A stretch of DNA of 5,051 nucleotides from contig CALIDR010000220.1 of the NCBI GenBank assembly GCA_938022295.1, positions 1 through 5,051 on the forward strand, in the 5' to 3' direction. Each line of letters starts with the position of its first letter. Position 1 is the stretch's first letter. A program made the translations under genes and the position numbers. A model generated the notes under the pieces. It had not been told where the DNA came from. It ran no database searches and saw only the letters and a program-made list of their open reading frames with translations. This DNA is from an uncultured Burkholderiaceae bacterium. GTDB taxonomy: Bacteria; Pseudomonadota; Gammaproteobacteria; Burkholderiales; Burkholderiaceae_C. Below are positions 1 through 5,051 of the stretch, in pieces.

Positions 1-169
1 GGTGCGCGAGAGCAACGCGCGCGCACAGGCGCTGTACACGCGCTACGGCTTCGTCGCCGTCGGCCGCCGGCGCGGCTACTACCCGGCCGCGCACGGCCGG
101 CGCGAGGACGCGGTGCTGATGACGCTGGCGATCGGGCCCGACGGCGGAGGTGACGGTGCGCTGGTCTGA
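1..169 (+). CDS. rimI: Ribosomal protein S18 alanine N-acetyltransferase, C-terminal part (5' end outside window)
   Basis: The reading frame from base 2 to the TGA at 167-169 gives the last 55 residues of a GNAT acetyltransferase. The visible part has the end of the acetyl-CoA-binding fold, VRESNARAQALYTRYGF, then a G-R-R-x-x-YY-P segment and REDAVLM. This pattern (RxSNxxAxxLYxxxGF, GxRxxYYP, REDAxxM) is typical of RimI, which transfers acetyl from acetyl-CoA to the N-terminal alanine of ribosomal protein S18. The family is usually about 150-160 residues, so roughly the N-terminal two thirds lie upstream of the window. After the conserved end there is a short glycine-rich tail (GPDGGGDGALV). 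The 3' end overlaps the start of the uracil-DNA glycosylase gene, so the two are probably co-transcribed and translationally linked. Identity within GNAT is fairly sure from the REDA-x-LM ending. Confidence 0.85.
   Translation, partial: VRESNARAQALYTRYGFVAVGRRRGYYPAAHGRREDAVLMTLAIGPDGGGDGALV
146..150 (+). promoter_or_regulatory. Ribosome binding site (GGAGG) deciding the glycosylase start
   Basis: A full GGAGG lies inside the last codons of rimI. It touches a possible GTG start at 150, which is far too close to serve it, but stands 5 bases before an in-frame GTG at 156. The spacing therefore favours GTG 156 as the start of the downstream glycosylase. An in-frame ATG at 183 is about 32 bases away and has no such motif. 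Confidence 0.6.
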
Positions 170-977
170 GCGGCAGCGCGCGATGCTGCGCGAGATGGGG
201 ATCGAGGTATGGTCACCGATCGGTGACATCCGGCCGGCCGAGGCCGCCGACGCAGTGCCGGAGCCGAACCCCGCGCCGACCGCGGTCGGGCCAACGGCAC
301 CGGTCGCGGCCCCGCCCGCCCCACCGCCGGCCGAGCCGGCCGCGCCCGCGACGACACTCGAGCGCCCCACCGTCGACCGCGCGACGATCGCCACCCTCGA
401 CTGGCCGGCGCTGCGCGAGGCGGTCGCGAACTGCCGCGCCTGCGCGCTGTGCGAGAGCCGCCGCCAGACCGTGTTCGGCGTCGGCCACGAACACGCGCAC
501 TGGATGATCGTCGGCGAGGCGCCGGGCGAGCAGGAGGACCTCAAGGGCGAGCCGTTCGTCGGCCCGGCCGGGCGGCTGCTCGACGCGATGCTCGCCGCGC
601 TCGACCTCACGCGCGAACCGGGCCCGCCCGAGCGGCAGGTCTACATCGCCAACACGCTGAAGTGCCGCCCGCCGGGCAACCGCAACCCGCTGCCCGAGGA
701 GCTGGCGCGCTGCGAGCCGTACCTGGTGCGCCAGATCGAGCTCGTGCGCCCGCGCATCGTCGTCGCGATGGGGCGCTTCGCGGTGCAGGCGCTGCTGCGC
801 ACGAACGACGCCATCGGCCGGCTGCGCGGCCGCGTGCACCGCTACCAGGGCGTGCCGCTCGTCGTCACCTACCACCCGGCGTACCTGCTGCGCCAGCCGG
901 CCGACAAGGCCAAGGCGTGGGACGACCTGTGCCTGGCCGCCGAGGTGATCGAAAGGCAGGGCGCCGCCGGGCCGTGA
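156..977 (+). CDS. Family 4 (iron-sulfur) uracil-DNA glycosylase with a psi-like N-terminal peptide
   Basis: This enzyme removes uracil from DNA to begin base excision repair. From GTG 156 it has 273 residues. Residues 1-22 form a short charged segment with L-x-x-M-G-I-x-x-W-S. Residues about 30-68 are an Ala/Pro-rich, probably disordered linker. The catalytic domain runs from about residue 80 to the end. It carries the family 4 active-site motif GEAPGEQED (120-128), followed by GEPFVGPAGRLL, and the C-terminal HPAYLLR motif (240-246). Cysteines 93, 96 and 99, then 170 and 186, supply the four expected [4Fe-4S] ligands plus one spare. GEAPG, rather than GLAPA, argues against family 5. Thermophile enzymes of this family are about 200 residues, so the N-terminal extension is the unusual part. 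The start overlaps rimI by 14 bases. GTG 150 is the alternative start. It is convergent with glmU. Confidence 0.9.
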   Translation: MRWSERQRAMLREMGIEVWSPIGDIRPAEAADAVPEPNPAPTAVGPTAPVAAPPAPPPAEPAAPATTLERPTVDRATIATLDWPALREAVANCRACALCESRRQTVFGVGHEHAHWMIVGEAPGEQEDLKGEPFVGPAGRLLDAMLAALDLTREPGPPERQVYIANTLKCRPPGNRNPLPEELARCEPYLVRQIELVRPRIVVAMGRFAVQALLRTNDAIGRLRGRVHRYQGVPLVVTYHPAYLLRQPADKAKAWDDLCLAAEVIERQGAAGP

Positions 978-987
978 GCGCCGGCGC
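978..987. repeat. Perfect 10-base palindrome in the convergent udg/glmU gap
   Basis: GCGCCGGCGC begins directly after the glycosylase stop codon, in the 19-base gap before the glmU stop. An upstream GCGCCG at 961-966 could also pair with CGGCGC at 982-987. No T tract follows on either strand, so it is not a standard intrinsic terminator. In DNA this GC-rich such palindromes arise easily by chance. It might form a weak bidirectional hairpin between the two convergent transcripts. Confidence 0.2.
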
Positions 988-996
988 AGGTGCGGC

Positions 997-2397
997 TCAG
1001 CGCCCGCCGCCGGAGGTCTCCTCGCTCTTCTTCTTCGCCGGCCGCTTCCACCCGGCGATCGTCACCTGCCGCCCGCGCCCGAGCGTCAGCTCGCCGGGCG
1101 GTGCGTCGTCGGTGATCGTCGAGCCGCCGCCGATCGTCGCCCCGGCGCCGATCGTCACCGGTGCGACGAGCACGCAGTTCGAGCCGATCAGCACGTCGTC
1201 GCCGATCACGGTGCGGTGCTTGTGGACGCCGTCGTAGTTGGCCGTGATGCTGCCGGCACCGTAGTTGACGCGCTCGCCGAGCGTCGCGTCGCCGAGGTAG
1301 GCGAGGTGGTTGGCCTTGGCGCCGCGCGCGAGCGTCGAGTTCTTGACCTCGACGAAGTTGCCGACGTGCACGTCCTCGCCGAGGTCGGCGCCCGGGCGCA
1401 GCCGCGCGTAGGGGCCGACGCGCGCCCCGGCACCGACGCGCGCGCCCTCGAGGTGGCAGAACGCCTCGATGCGCGCGCCGGCGGCCACCGTCGTGTCGCG
1501 CAGCACGCAGTGCGGCCCGACGACGACGCCGTCGCCGAGCACGACGCGGCCCTCGAACACGCAGTCGACGTCGATCTCGACGTCGGTGCCGCAGGCGAGC
1601 GTGCCGCGCACGTCCAGCCGCGCCGGGTCGGCCAGGCGCACGCCGGCGGTCATCAGCGCGTCGGCGGTGCGCCGCTGCAGCCGGCGCTCGAGGTCGGCGA
1701 GCTGCTGCGGGCTGTTGACGCCCAGCGCCTCGGTCTCGTCGGCCAGCACGAGGCCGGTGACCGGCACGCCGTCGGCCACCGCCATCGCGACGACGTCGGT
1801 CAGGTAGTACTCGCGCTGCGCGTTGTCGTTCTTCAGCGCCGCGAGCCAGCGCTCGAGCGCGGCGGTGGGCGCGGCCATCATGCCGGTGTAGACCTCGCCG
1901 ATCGCGCGCTGGGCCGGCGTCGCGTCCTTCTCCTCGACGATCGCGAGCACGCGCGCCGGGTCGCCCGCATCGCGCACGACGCGGCCGTAGCCGTGGGGGT
2001 TCACCGGCGTCATCGTCAGCAGCGCCAGGCGCTCCCCGCCGCAGGCGTCGACCAGTGTGCGGGCGGTGGCGGCGGTGACGAGCGGCACGTCGCCGGCCAG
2101 GATCAGCGTCGTCGCCGCGCCGTGGTCCAGCGCCGGCACCGCCTGCTGCACCGCGTGGCCGGTGCCGAGCTGCGGCTCCTGGCGCACGAAGACGCGTCCG
2201 GGGCCGGCGAAGGCGGCCTCGACCGCCTCGGCGCCGTGGCCGGTGACGACCACGGTGCGCGAAGCCGCCAGCCCCGCTGCGGCATCGAGAACGTGCTGCA
2301 ATAGCGGTCGGCCGGCGAGCCGGTGCAGCACCTTGGGCCGCTGCGACTTCATGCGCGTGCCGCGACCGGCGGCGAGGACGACGATGTTGTGGGTCAT
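997..2397 (-). CDS. glmU: Bifunctional GlcNAc-1-phosphate uridyltransferase / glucosamine-1-phosphate acetyltransferase
   Basis: GlmU acetylates glucosamine-1-phosphate with acetyl-CoA and then joins the product to UTP. This yields UDP-GlcNAc, the cytoplasmic precursor of peptidoglycan and lipid A. The 466-residue protein matches the usual ~456 with a short extra tail. The N-terminal uridyltransferase domain has LAAGRGTRM (8-16), Lys22, QLGTGHA (76-82), AGDVPL (101-106, metal-binding Asp103), GYGR (137-140), EEKDA (155-159) and Asn228. From about residue 250 come hexapeptide repeats of the left-handed beta-helix, then RPGA (334-337), Lys352, NHLAYLGD (363-370, catalytic His364) and NYDG (387-390), so both active sites look intact. 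The C-terminus is a Lys-rich, Ser/Gly tail (KRPAKKKSEE then TSGGGR). The ATG shares bases with the divergent lipoprotein ATG; only a weak GGGA lies upstream. No glmS follows; the next gene is convergent. Confidence 0.97.
   Translation of the reverse strand: MTHNIVVLAAGRGTRMKSQRPKVLHRLAGRPLLQHVLDAAAGLAASRTVVVTGHGAEAVEAAFAGPGRVFVRQEPQLGTGHAVQQAVPALDHGAATTLILAGDVPLVTAATARTLVDACGGERLALLTMTPVNPHGYGRVVRDAGDPARVLAIVEEKDATPAQRAIGEVYTGMMAAPTAALERWLAALKNDNAQREYYLTDVVAMAVADGVPVTGLVLADETEALGVNSPQQLADLERRLQRRTADALMTAGVRLADPARLDVRGTLACGTDVEIDVDCVFEGRVVLGDGVVVGPHCVLRDTTVAAGARIEAFCHLEGARVGAGARVGPYARLRPGADLGEDVHVGNFVEVKNSTLARGAKANHLAYLGDATLGERVNYGAGSITANYDGVHKHRTVIGDDVLIGSNCVLVAPVTIGAGATIGGGSTITDDAPPGELTLGRGRQVTIAGWKRPAKKKSEETSGGGR
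2374..2378 (+). promoter_or_regulatory. Candidate ribosome binding site (GAGGA) favouring an ATG at 2384 for the lipoprotein
   Basis: GAGGA lies 5 bases before an in-frame ATG at 2384, a good spacing. Using it would start the lipoprotein as MLWVMTRSRR and overlap glmU by 14 bases. However, on the opposite strand these bases encode the conserved Val-Leu-Ala-Ala segment of GlmU, so the motif may be forced by that coding. The start is therefore left open between 2384 and 2396. Confidence 0.35.
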
Positions 2398-3340
2398 GAC
2401 GCGGTCCCGACGGGGCGGTCGGATTATCCGGGCGCTGCTGGCGGCCGCCGCCCTCGCCGCGCTCGCGGCGTGCAGTGCGACACGGCTGGGCTACAACCAG
2501 GGCGACCAGCTCGTCTACTGGTGGCTCGACGGCTATGCCGACTTCAGCGGCGAACAGGCGCCGCAGGTGCGCGCGGCGCTGCGCGAGTGGTTCGCCTGGC
2601 ACCGCGACACCCAGCTGCCCGACTACGCCGACCTGCTCGCGCAGGCGCAGCGCGACGTGCTGCAGCCGACGACGCCCGAGGCCGTGTGCGCCTGGCTGGA
2701 CACGCTGGCGCAGCGCCTGGAGGCCGCCGCCGTGCAGGCGCAGCCGCGGCTGGCCGAGATCGCGCTCGCGCTCGCGCCGGCGCAGATCGACCGCATCGAG
2801 CAGCGCCTGGCGAAGGCCGACGCCGAGTTCCGCGCCGACTTCCTGCAGCCCGATCCGGCGGTGCGCCAGCGCAAGGCGCTCGAGCGCAGCGTGAGCCGCT
2901 TCGAGAACGTCTACGGGCGGCTCGACCGCGCGCAGCGCGAGCGCCTCGCCCAGTCGCTGGCCGCCTCCCCGTTCGACCCCGAGCGCTCGGCCGCCGAGCG
3001 CGCGCTGCGCCAGCAGGACCTGCTCGCGACGCTGCGCGAGCTGCAGGCGCTGCCCGAGGCCGAACGCACGCCGGCGCGCGCCGAGCAGGCGGTGGCGGGC
3101 CTCGTCGAGCGCTTCGCGCGGTCGCCGCGCCCTGCGTACCGCGAGTACCAGGCGCGGCTGCGCGCCTACAACTGCCAGGTCGCGGCGGCGCTGCACAACG
3201 ACACGACGCCCGCCCAGCGCCAGGCCGCGCAGCGGCGCCTGCGCGGCTGGGAGGACGACGCGCGCGCGCTCGCCGCCCGCGGCAGTCGCGGCACGGCGAC
3301 CGCGGCGGGGGCCGCGCTCAGTCCGCCGGCACGACCCTGA
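2396..3340 (+). CDS. DUF6279-type lipoprotein of unknown function
   Basis: This 314-residue protein begins with an Arg-rich n-region (MTRSRRGGRIIR) and a hydrophobic core of Ala/Leu, then the lipobox LAAC with Cys26. It should be lipidated and cut by signal peptidase II. Ser at +2 suggests outer-membrane sorting. The mature start, TRLGYNQGDQLVYWWLDGY, then DFS..Q.P.VR..L..WF.WHR..QLP.YA..L, is the conserved pattern I associate with DUF6279 lipoproteins of proteobacteria. The rest is predicted mostly alpha-helical, rich in Ala, Arg, Gln and Glu, and has Cys98 and Cys260. No catalytic motif is seen and its function is unknown. An upstream in-frame ATG at 2384 would add four residues and has GAGGA six bases before it, whereas ATG 2396 has no clear ribosome site. 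Its ATG overlaps the glmU ATG, and its last 23 bases overlap ttcA on the other strand. Confidence 0.85.
   Translation: MTRSRRGGRIIRALLAAAALAALAACSATRLGYNQGDQLVYWWLDGYADFSGEQAPQVRAALREWFAWHRDTQLPDYADLLAQAQRDVLQPTTPEAVCAWLDTLAQRLEAAAVQAQPRLAEIALALAPAQIDRIEQRLAKADAEFRADFLQPDPAVRQRKALERSVSRFENVYGRLDRAQRERLAQSLAASPFDPERSAAERALRQQDLLATLRELQALPEAERTPARAEQAVAGLVERFARSPRPAYREYQARLRAYNCQVAAALHNDTTPAQRQAAQRRLRGWEDDARALAARGSRGTATAAGAALSPPARP
2420..2430 (-). promoter_or_regulatory. Possible glmU -10 box (GATAAT) inside an inverted repeat
   Basis: On the minus strand, bases 2428-2423 read GATAAT, five of six matches to TATAAT. This is about 25 bases before the glmU ATG, so the leader would be short. It is the only AT-rich spot nearby and encodes an Ile-Ile pair of the lipoprotein signal sequence, using the ATT codon that is uncommon in such GC-rich DNA. 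The box lies in CGGAT-T-ATCCG, a perfect inverted repeat around one base, which could be an operator or chance. No good -35 hexamer is visible at 16-18 bases upstream; that stretch is all G/C. Confidence 0.35.
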
Positions 3341-4226
3341 TCGGTGCCGGCGCCGGCTCGGCGACGCACGGGTCGTCGTCGAACGCGATGTCGCCGCCGG
3401 GGTCGGCCACGCCGGTGCGCTGCAGCGTCTCGAACGGATAGAGCCGCTTGTCCATCAGGTGCGACGGCACGACGTTGGCGAGCGCGCTGAACATGTTGTC
3501 GACCCGGCCCGGGAAGCGGCGGTCCCAGTCGCGCAGCAGCTGCCTGATCTGCGCGCGCTGCAGGTTCGGCTGGCTGCCGCACAGCGTGCAAGGGATGATC
3601 GGGAACGCCCGGTGCCGCGCCCAGCGCTCGAGGTCGACCTCGGCGACGTAGGCCAGCGGGCGGATCACGACGTGGCGCCCGTCGTCGCTGACGAGCTTGG
3701 GCGGCATGCCCTTGAGCCGGCTGCCGAAGAACATGTTCATCAGCACCGTCTGCAGGATGTCGTCGCGGTGGTGGCCGAGCGCGATCTTGGTGGCCCCGAG
3801 CTCGCCGGCGACGCGGTACAGGATGCCCCGGCGCAGCCGCGAGCACAGGCTGCACATCGTCTGGCCCTCGGGGATCAGGCGCTTGACGATCGAGTAGGTG
3901 TCCTGCGTCTCGATGTGGAACGGGACGTCGAGCGAGCGCAGGTAGGCCGGCAGCACGTCGGCGGGGAAGCCCGGCTGCTTCTGGTCGAGGTTGACGGCGA
4001 CGACGTCGAAGGCGATCGGCGCGCGCCGGCGCAGGCCGAGCAGGATGTCGAGCAGCGCGTAGCTGTCCTTGCCGCCGGAGACGCACACCATCACCCGGTC
4101 GCCGTCCTCGATCATCCGGTAGTCGGCGATCGCCTGGCCGACGAGGCGGTGCAGCCGCTTGTCGAGCTTGCGGATCTCGAACGCCTCGCGGCGGGCGTCG
4201 GCGGCAGCGGGGTGGGCGGCGGTCAT
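3318..4226 (-). CDS. ttcA: tRNA 2-thiocytidine(32) synthetase TtcA
   Basis: TtcA thiolates cytidine 32 in the anticodon loop of certain tRNAs, using ATP to activate the base and sulfur from the cysteine desulfurase system, with a [4Fe-4S] cluster. The 302-residue protein is close to the E. coli length (about 311). It shows the PP-loop ATP-binding motif SGGKDS (50-55), CSLC (125-128) and CTLC (213-216) as the two CxxC pairs that define the family, GHHRDD (151-156), and the conserved NMFFGSRLKGMPPKL stretch (164-178). The last ~30 residues are an acidic then Pro/Ala-rich tail. The frame stays open upstream to 5045, but that part is a shadow of the SDR gene; family homology begins just after ATG 4226. 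That ATG overlaps the SDR stop as ATGA. No Shine-Dalgarno is visible before it, so translation probably depends on coupling. Confidence 0.96.
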   Translation of the reverse strand: MTAAHPAAADARREAFEIRKLDKRLHRLVGQAIADYRMIEDGDRVMVCVSGGKDSYALLDILLGLRRRAPIAFDVVAVNLDQKQPGFPADVLPAYLRSLDVPFHIETQDTYSIVKRLIPEGQTMCSLCSRLRRGILYRVAGELGATKIALGHHRDDILQTVLMNMFFGSRLKGMPPKLVSDDGRHVVIRPLAYVAEVDLERWARHRAFPIIPCTLCGSQPNLQRAQIRQLLRDWDRRFPGRVDNMFSALANVVPSHLMDKRLYPFETLQRTGVADPGGDIAFDDDPCVAEPAPAPIRVVPAD

Positions 4227-4990
4227 GCGAGGTAGCCGAAGTCGCGGTCGTGGGGCTGCAGGTGCTGGCCGGCGTCGACGAGCACCGTCGTGCCGGTGAC
4301 CGCGCGCGCGGTCAGCAGGTAGTGCACCGCCTGCGCGATGTCGGCCGGCCGCGCGCCGTAGCCGAGCAGCGCCTGCGCCTGCAGCCGCTCGAGCTTGGCG
4401 TCGTCGATCTGCGCGCTGCCGAGCGTGAGCCCGGGCGCCACGCCGCACACGCGCACCCGCGGCGCCAGCGCCTGCGCGAGCAGCGTCGTCGCGCACTGCA
4501 GCGCCGCCTTGGACAGCGTGTACGAGACGCAGTCGGGGTTCGGGTTCCACAGCTTCTGGTCGAGCAGGTTGACGACGCAGCCGGGTTCGGCGGCGCCGCG
4601 CGCGGCCAGGTGGTCGTGCAGCGCCTGCGCGAGCACGACCGCCGGCGCCGTGTTGGCGCGCCAGTGGCGCTCCATCGCCGCGTAGGTGAAGTCGGCGGCG
4701 TGGTCGGGCTCGAACAGCGACGCGTTGTGGACCACGGCGTCGAGCCGCCCGAGGCGCGCGACGACGGCCGGCACGAGCGCCCGGCAGGACGCCTCGTCGG
4801 CGAGGTCGGCGGCGAAGCCGGCCGCGACCGCGCCGCGCGCGTGCAGGTCGGCGAGCGTCGCCTCGGCGTCGGCGGCCGAGCGGCGATAGTGCACCGCGAC
4901 GTCGAACCCGCGCGCGCCGAGGTGCAGCGCGATCTCGCGGCCGAGCCGGCGGGCGGCGCCGGTGACGAGGACGACGGGTCGCGGGGCCAT
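4223..4990 (-). CDS. Short-chain dehydrogenase/reductase, pteridine reductase (PTR1/FolM)-like
   Basis: This is a 255-residue NADP(H)-dependent Rossmann-fold reductase, of ordinary length for the SDR family. It has the cofactor motif TGAARRLG (10-17), HYRRSA (34-39, basic residues that suit NADPH), NAS (89-91), Tyr157-x3-Lys161 and APGL (185-188). The usual catalytic Ser is replaced by Asp144, placed 13 residues before Tyr157. The same Asp/Tyr spacing is known for Leishmania pteridine reductase PTR1 (Asp181, Tyr194, Lys198), and TGxxxRLG is also typical of pteridine reductases. A role in reducing dihydropteridines such as dihydrobiopterin or dihydromonapterin is therefore likely but inferred; substrate cannot be fixed by sequence. 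The start ATG 4990 is preceded by AGGA at short spacing (4994-4997). It is the first gene of an operon with ttcA. No folate or pterin gene is visible next to it. Confidence 0.85.
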   Translation of the reverse strand: MAPRPVVLVTGAARRLGREIALHLGARGFDVAVHYRRSAADAEATLADLHARGAVAAGFAADLADEASCRALVPAVVARLGRLDAVVHNASLFEPDHAADFTYAAMERHWRANTAPAVVLAQALHDHLAARGAAEPGCVVNLLDQKLWNPNPDCVSYTLSKAALQCATTLLAQALAPRVRVCGVAPGLTLGSAQIDDAKLERLQAQALLGYGARPADIAQAVHYLLTARAVTGTTVLVDAGQHLQPHDRDFGYLA

Positions 4991-4996
4991 GGTTCC

Positions 4997-5002
4997 TACA
5001 AT
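4997..5002 (+). promoter_or_regulatory. -10 box TACAAT of a possibly leaderless promoter
   Basis: TACAAT matches the sigma-70 -10 consensus at five of six bases and stands in GC-rich DNA just outside the SDR start. It ends six bases before the ATG at 5009. Transcription usually starts about seven bases after a -10 box, which would fall on the A of that ATG, so the mRNA may have no leader. No convincing -35 hexamer is seen at 16-18 bases upstream, where the SDR start codons lie. Confidence 0.45.
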
Positions 5003-5008
5003 CGTTCG

Positions 5009-5051
5009 ATGCGCGACGAGCAGCCCGGCAGTGTATCGACGCCACCCGGGC
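5009..5051 (+). CDS. Start of a divergent gene, first 14 codons only
   Basis: An ATG at 5009 opens a frame reading MRDEQPGSVSTPPG up to the window edge without a stop. It lies 18 bases from the divergent SDR start and just behind a TACAAT box. Too little is present to identify the product. From memory, in several Burkholderiales an SDR of this kind is divergent from a class I SAM-dependent methyltransferase of the MidA/NDUFAF7 group (COG1565); that is a guess from gene order, not from these residues. No Shine-Dalgarno fits before the ATG, in keeping with a leaderless start. Confidence 0.4.
   Translation, partial: MRDEQPGSVSTPPG

Noticed and set aside
213..875. A 220-residue minus-strand frame antisense to the uracil-DNA glycosylase
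   Set aside because: It is a shadow of a gene with clear family motifs on the plus strand; the composition is Arg-rich and nothing supports it.
961..996. Intrinsic terminator between the glycosylase and glmU
   Set aside because: GC-rich pairing is possible but there is no T tract on either strand, and such pairing is common by chance at this base composition.
1216..2304. A 362-residue open frame on the plus strand, antisense to glmU
   Set aside because: It lies wholly within glmU, its His/Arg/Ala-rich composition is that of a shadow frame, and no ribosome binding site or motif is seen.
2057..2395. N-terminal extension of the lipoprotein frame upstream of its ATG
   Set aside because: The upstream part overlaps glmU and looks like a shadow. 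A signal sequence with lipobox begins at 2384 or 2396, which fixes the true start region.
869..3196. A 775-residue open frame on the minus strand
   Set aside because: It is very Arg/Ala-rich, out of frame with glmU, and antisense to the lipoprotein gene. It has no recognisable domain; stop codons are rare in all frames of this GC-rich DNA.
4227..5045. Upstream extension of the ttcA frame, giving an apparent 575-residue protein
   Set aside because: The added part is Arg-rich shadow sequence of the SDR gene. TtcA homology begins just after ATG 4226, and the length of 302 fits the family.
1..5051. Mobile elements, CRISPR arrays, defence genes, tRNA or rRNA genes
   Set aside because: Reading both strands showed no transposase or integrase motifs, no spaced direct repeats and no RNA gene signatures; nearly all bases are assigned to housekeeping genes.

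Overview
This 5,051-base window is very GC-rich (by eye about 70% or more). It is packed with chromosomal housekeeping genes on both strands and has almost no intergenic DNA. The gene content points to a high-GC betaproteobacterium, probably Burkholderiales: rimI followed by a family-4 uracil-DNA glycosylase with an N-terminal extension, a divergent glmU / DUF6279-type lipoprotein pair, and a pteridine-reductase-like SDR joined to ttcA. This placement rests on recalled family features, not on a search. I see no mobile element, CRISPR array, tRNA, rRNA or phage gene.

Layout. (1) 1-977, plus strand: the 3' end of rimI (ribosomal protein S18 N-acetyltransferase) overlaps the start of a [4Fe-4S] uracil-DNA glycosylase. 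(2) 997-2397, minus strand: glmU, which makes UDP-GlcNAc for peptidoglycan and LPS, converges on the glycosylase with 19 bases between the stop codons. (3) 2396-3340, plus strand: a DUF6279-type lipoprotein whose ATG overlaps the glmU ATG head to head, so there is no intergenic promoter region. (4) 3318-4990, minus strand: a two-gene operon in the order SDR then ttcA (tRNA 2-thiocytidine synthesis), coupled by an ATGA stop/start overlap. Its last codons overlap the lipoprotein gene tail to tail by 23 bases. (5) 5009-5051, plus strand: the first codons of a divergent gene behind a TACAAT box placed so that its transcript could be leaderless.

The genes serve separate core functions: ribosomal protein modification, DNA repair, cell-envelope precursor synthesis, an envelope lipoprotein, pteridine reduction and tRNA thiolation. 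The most interesting point is the first ~20 residues of the uracil-DNA glycosylase. They resemble the clamp-loader-binding N-terminal peptide of the DNA polymerase III psi subunit (HolD), and the gene sits beside rimI, the neighbour holD has in E. coli. This suggests a repair enzyme tethered to the replisome. The rest of the window looks ordinary.
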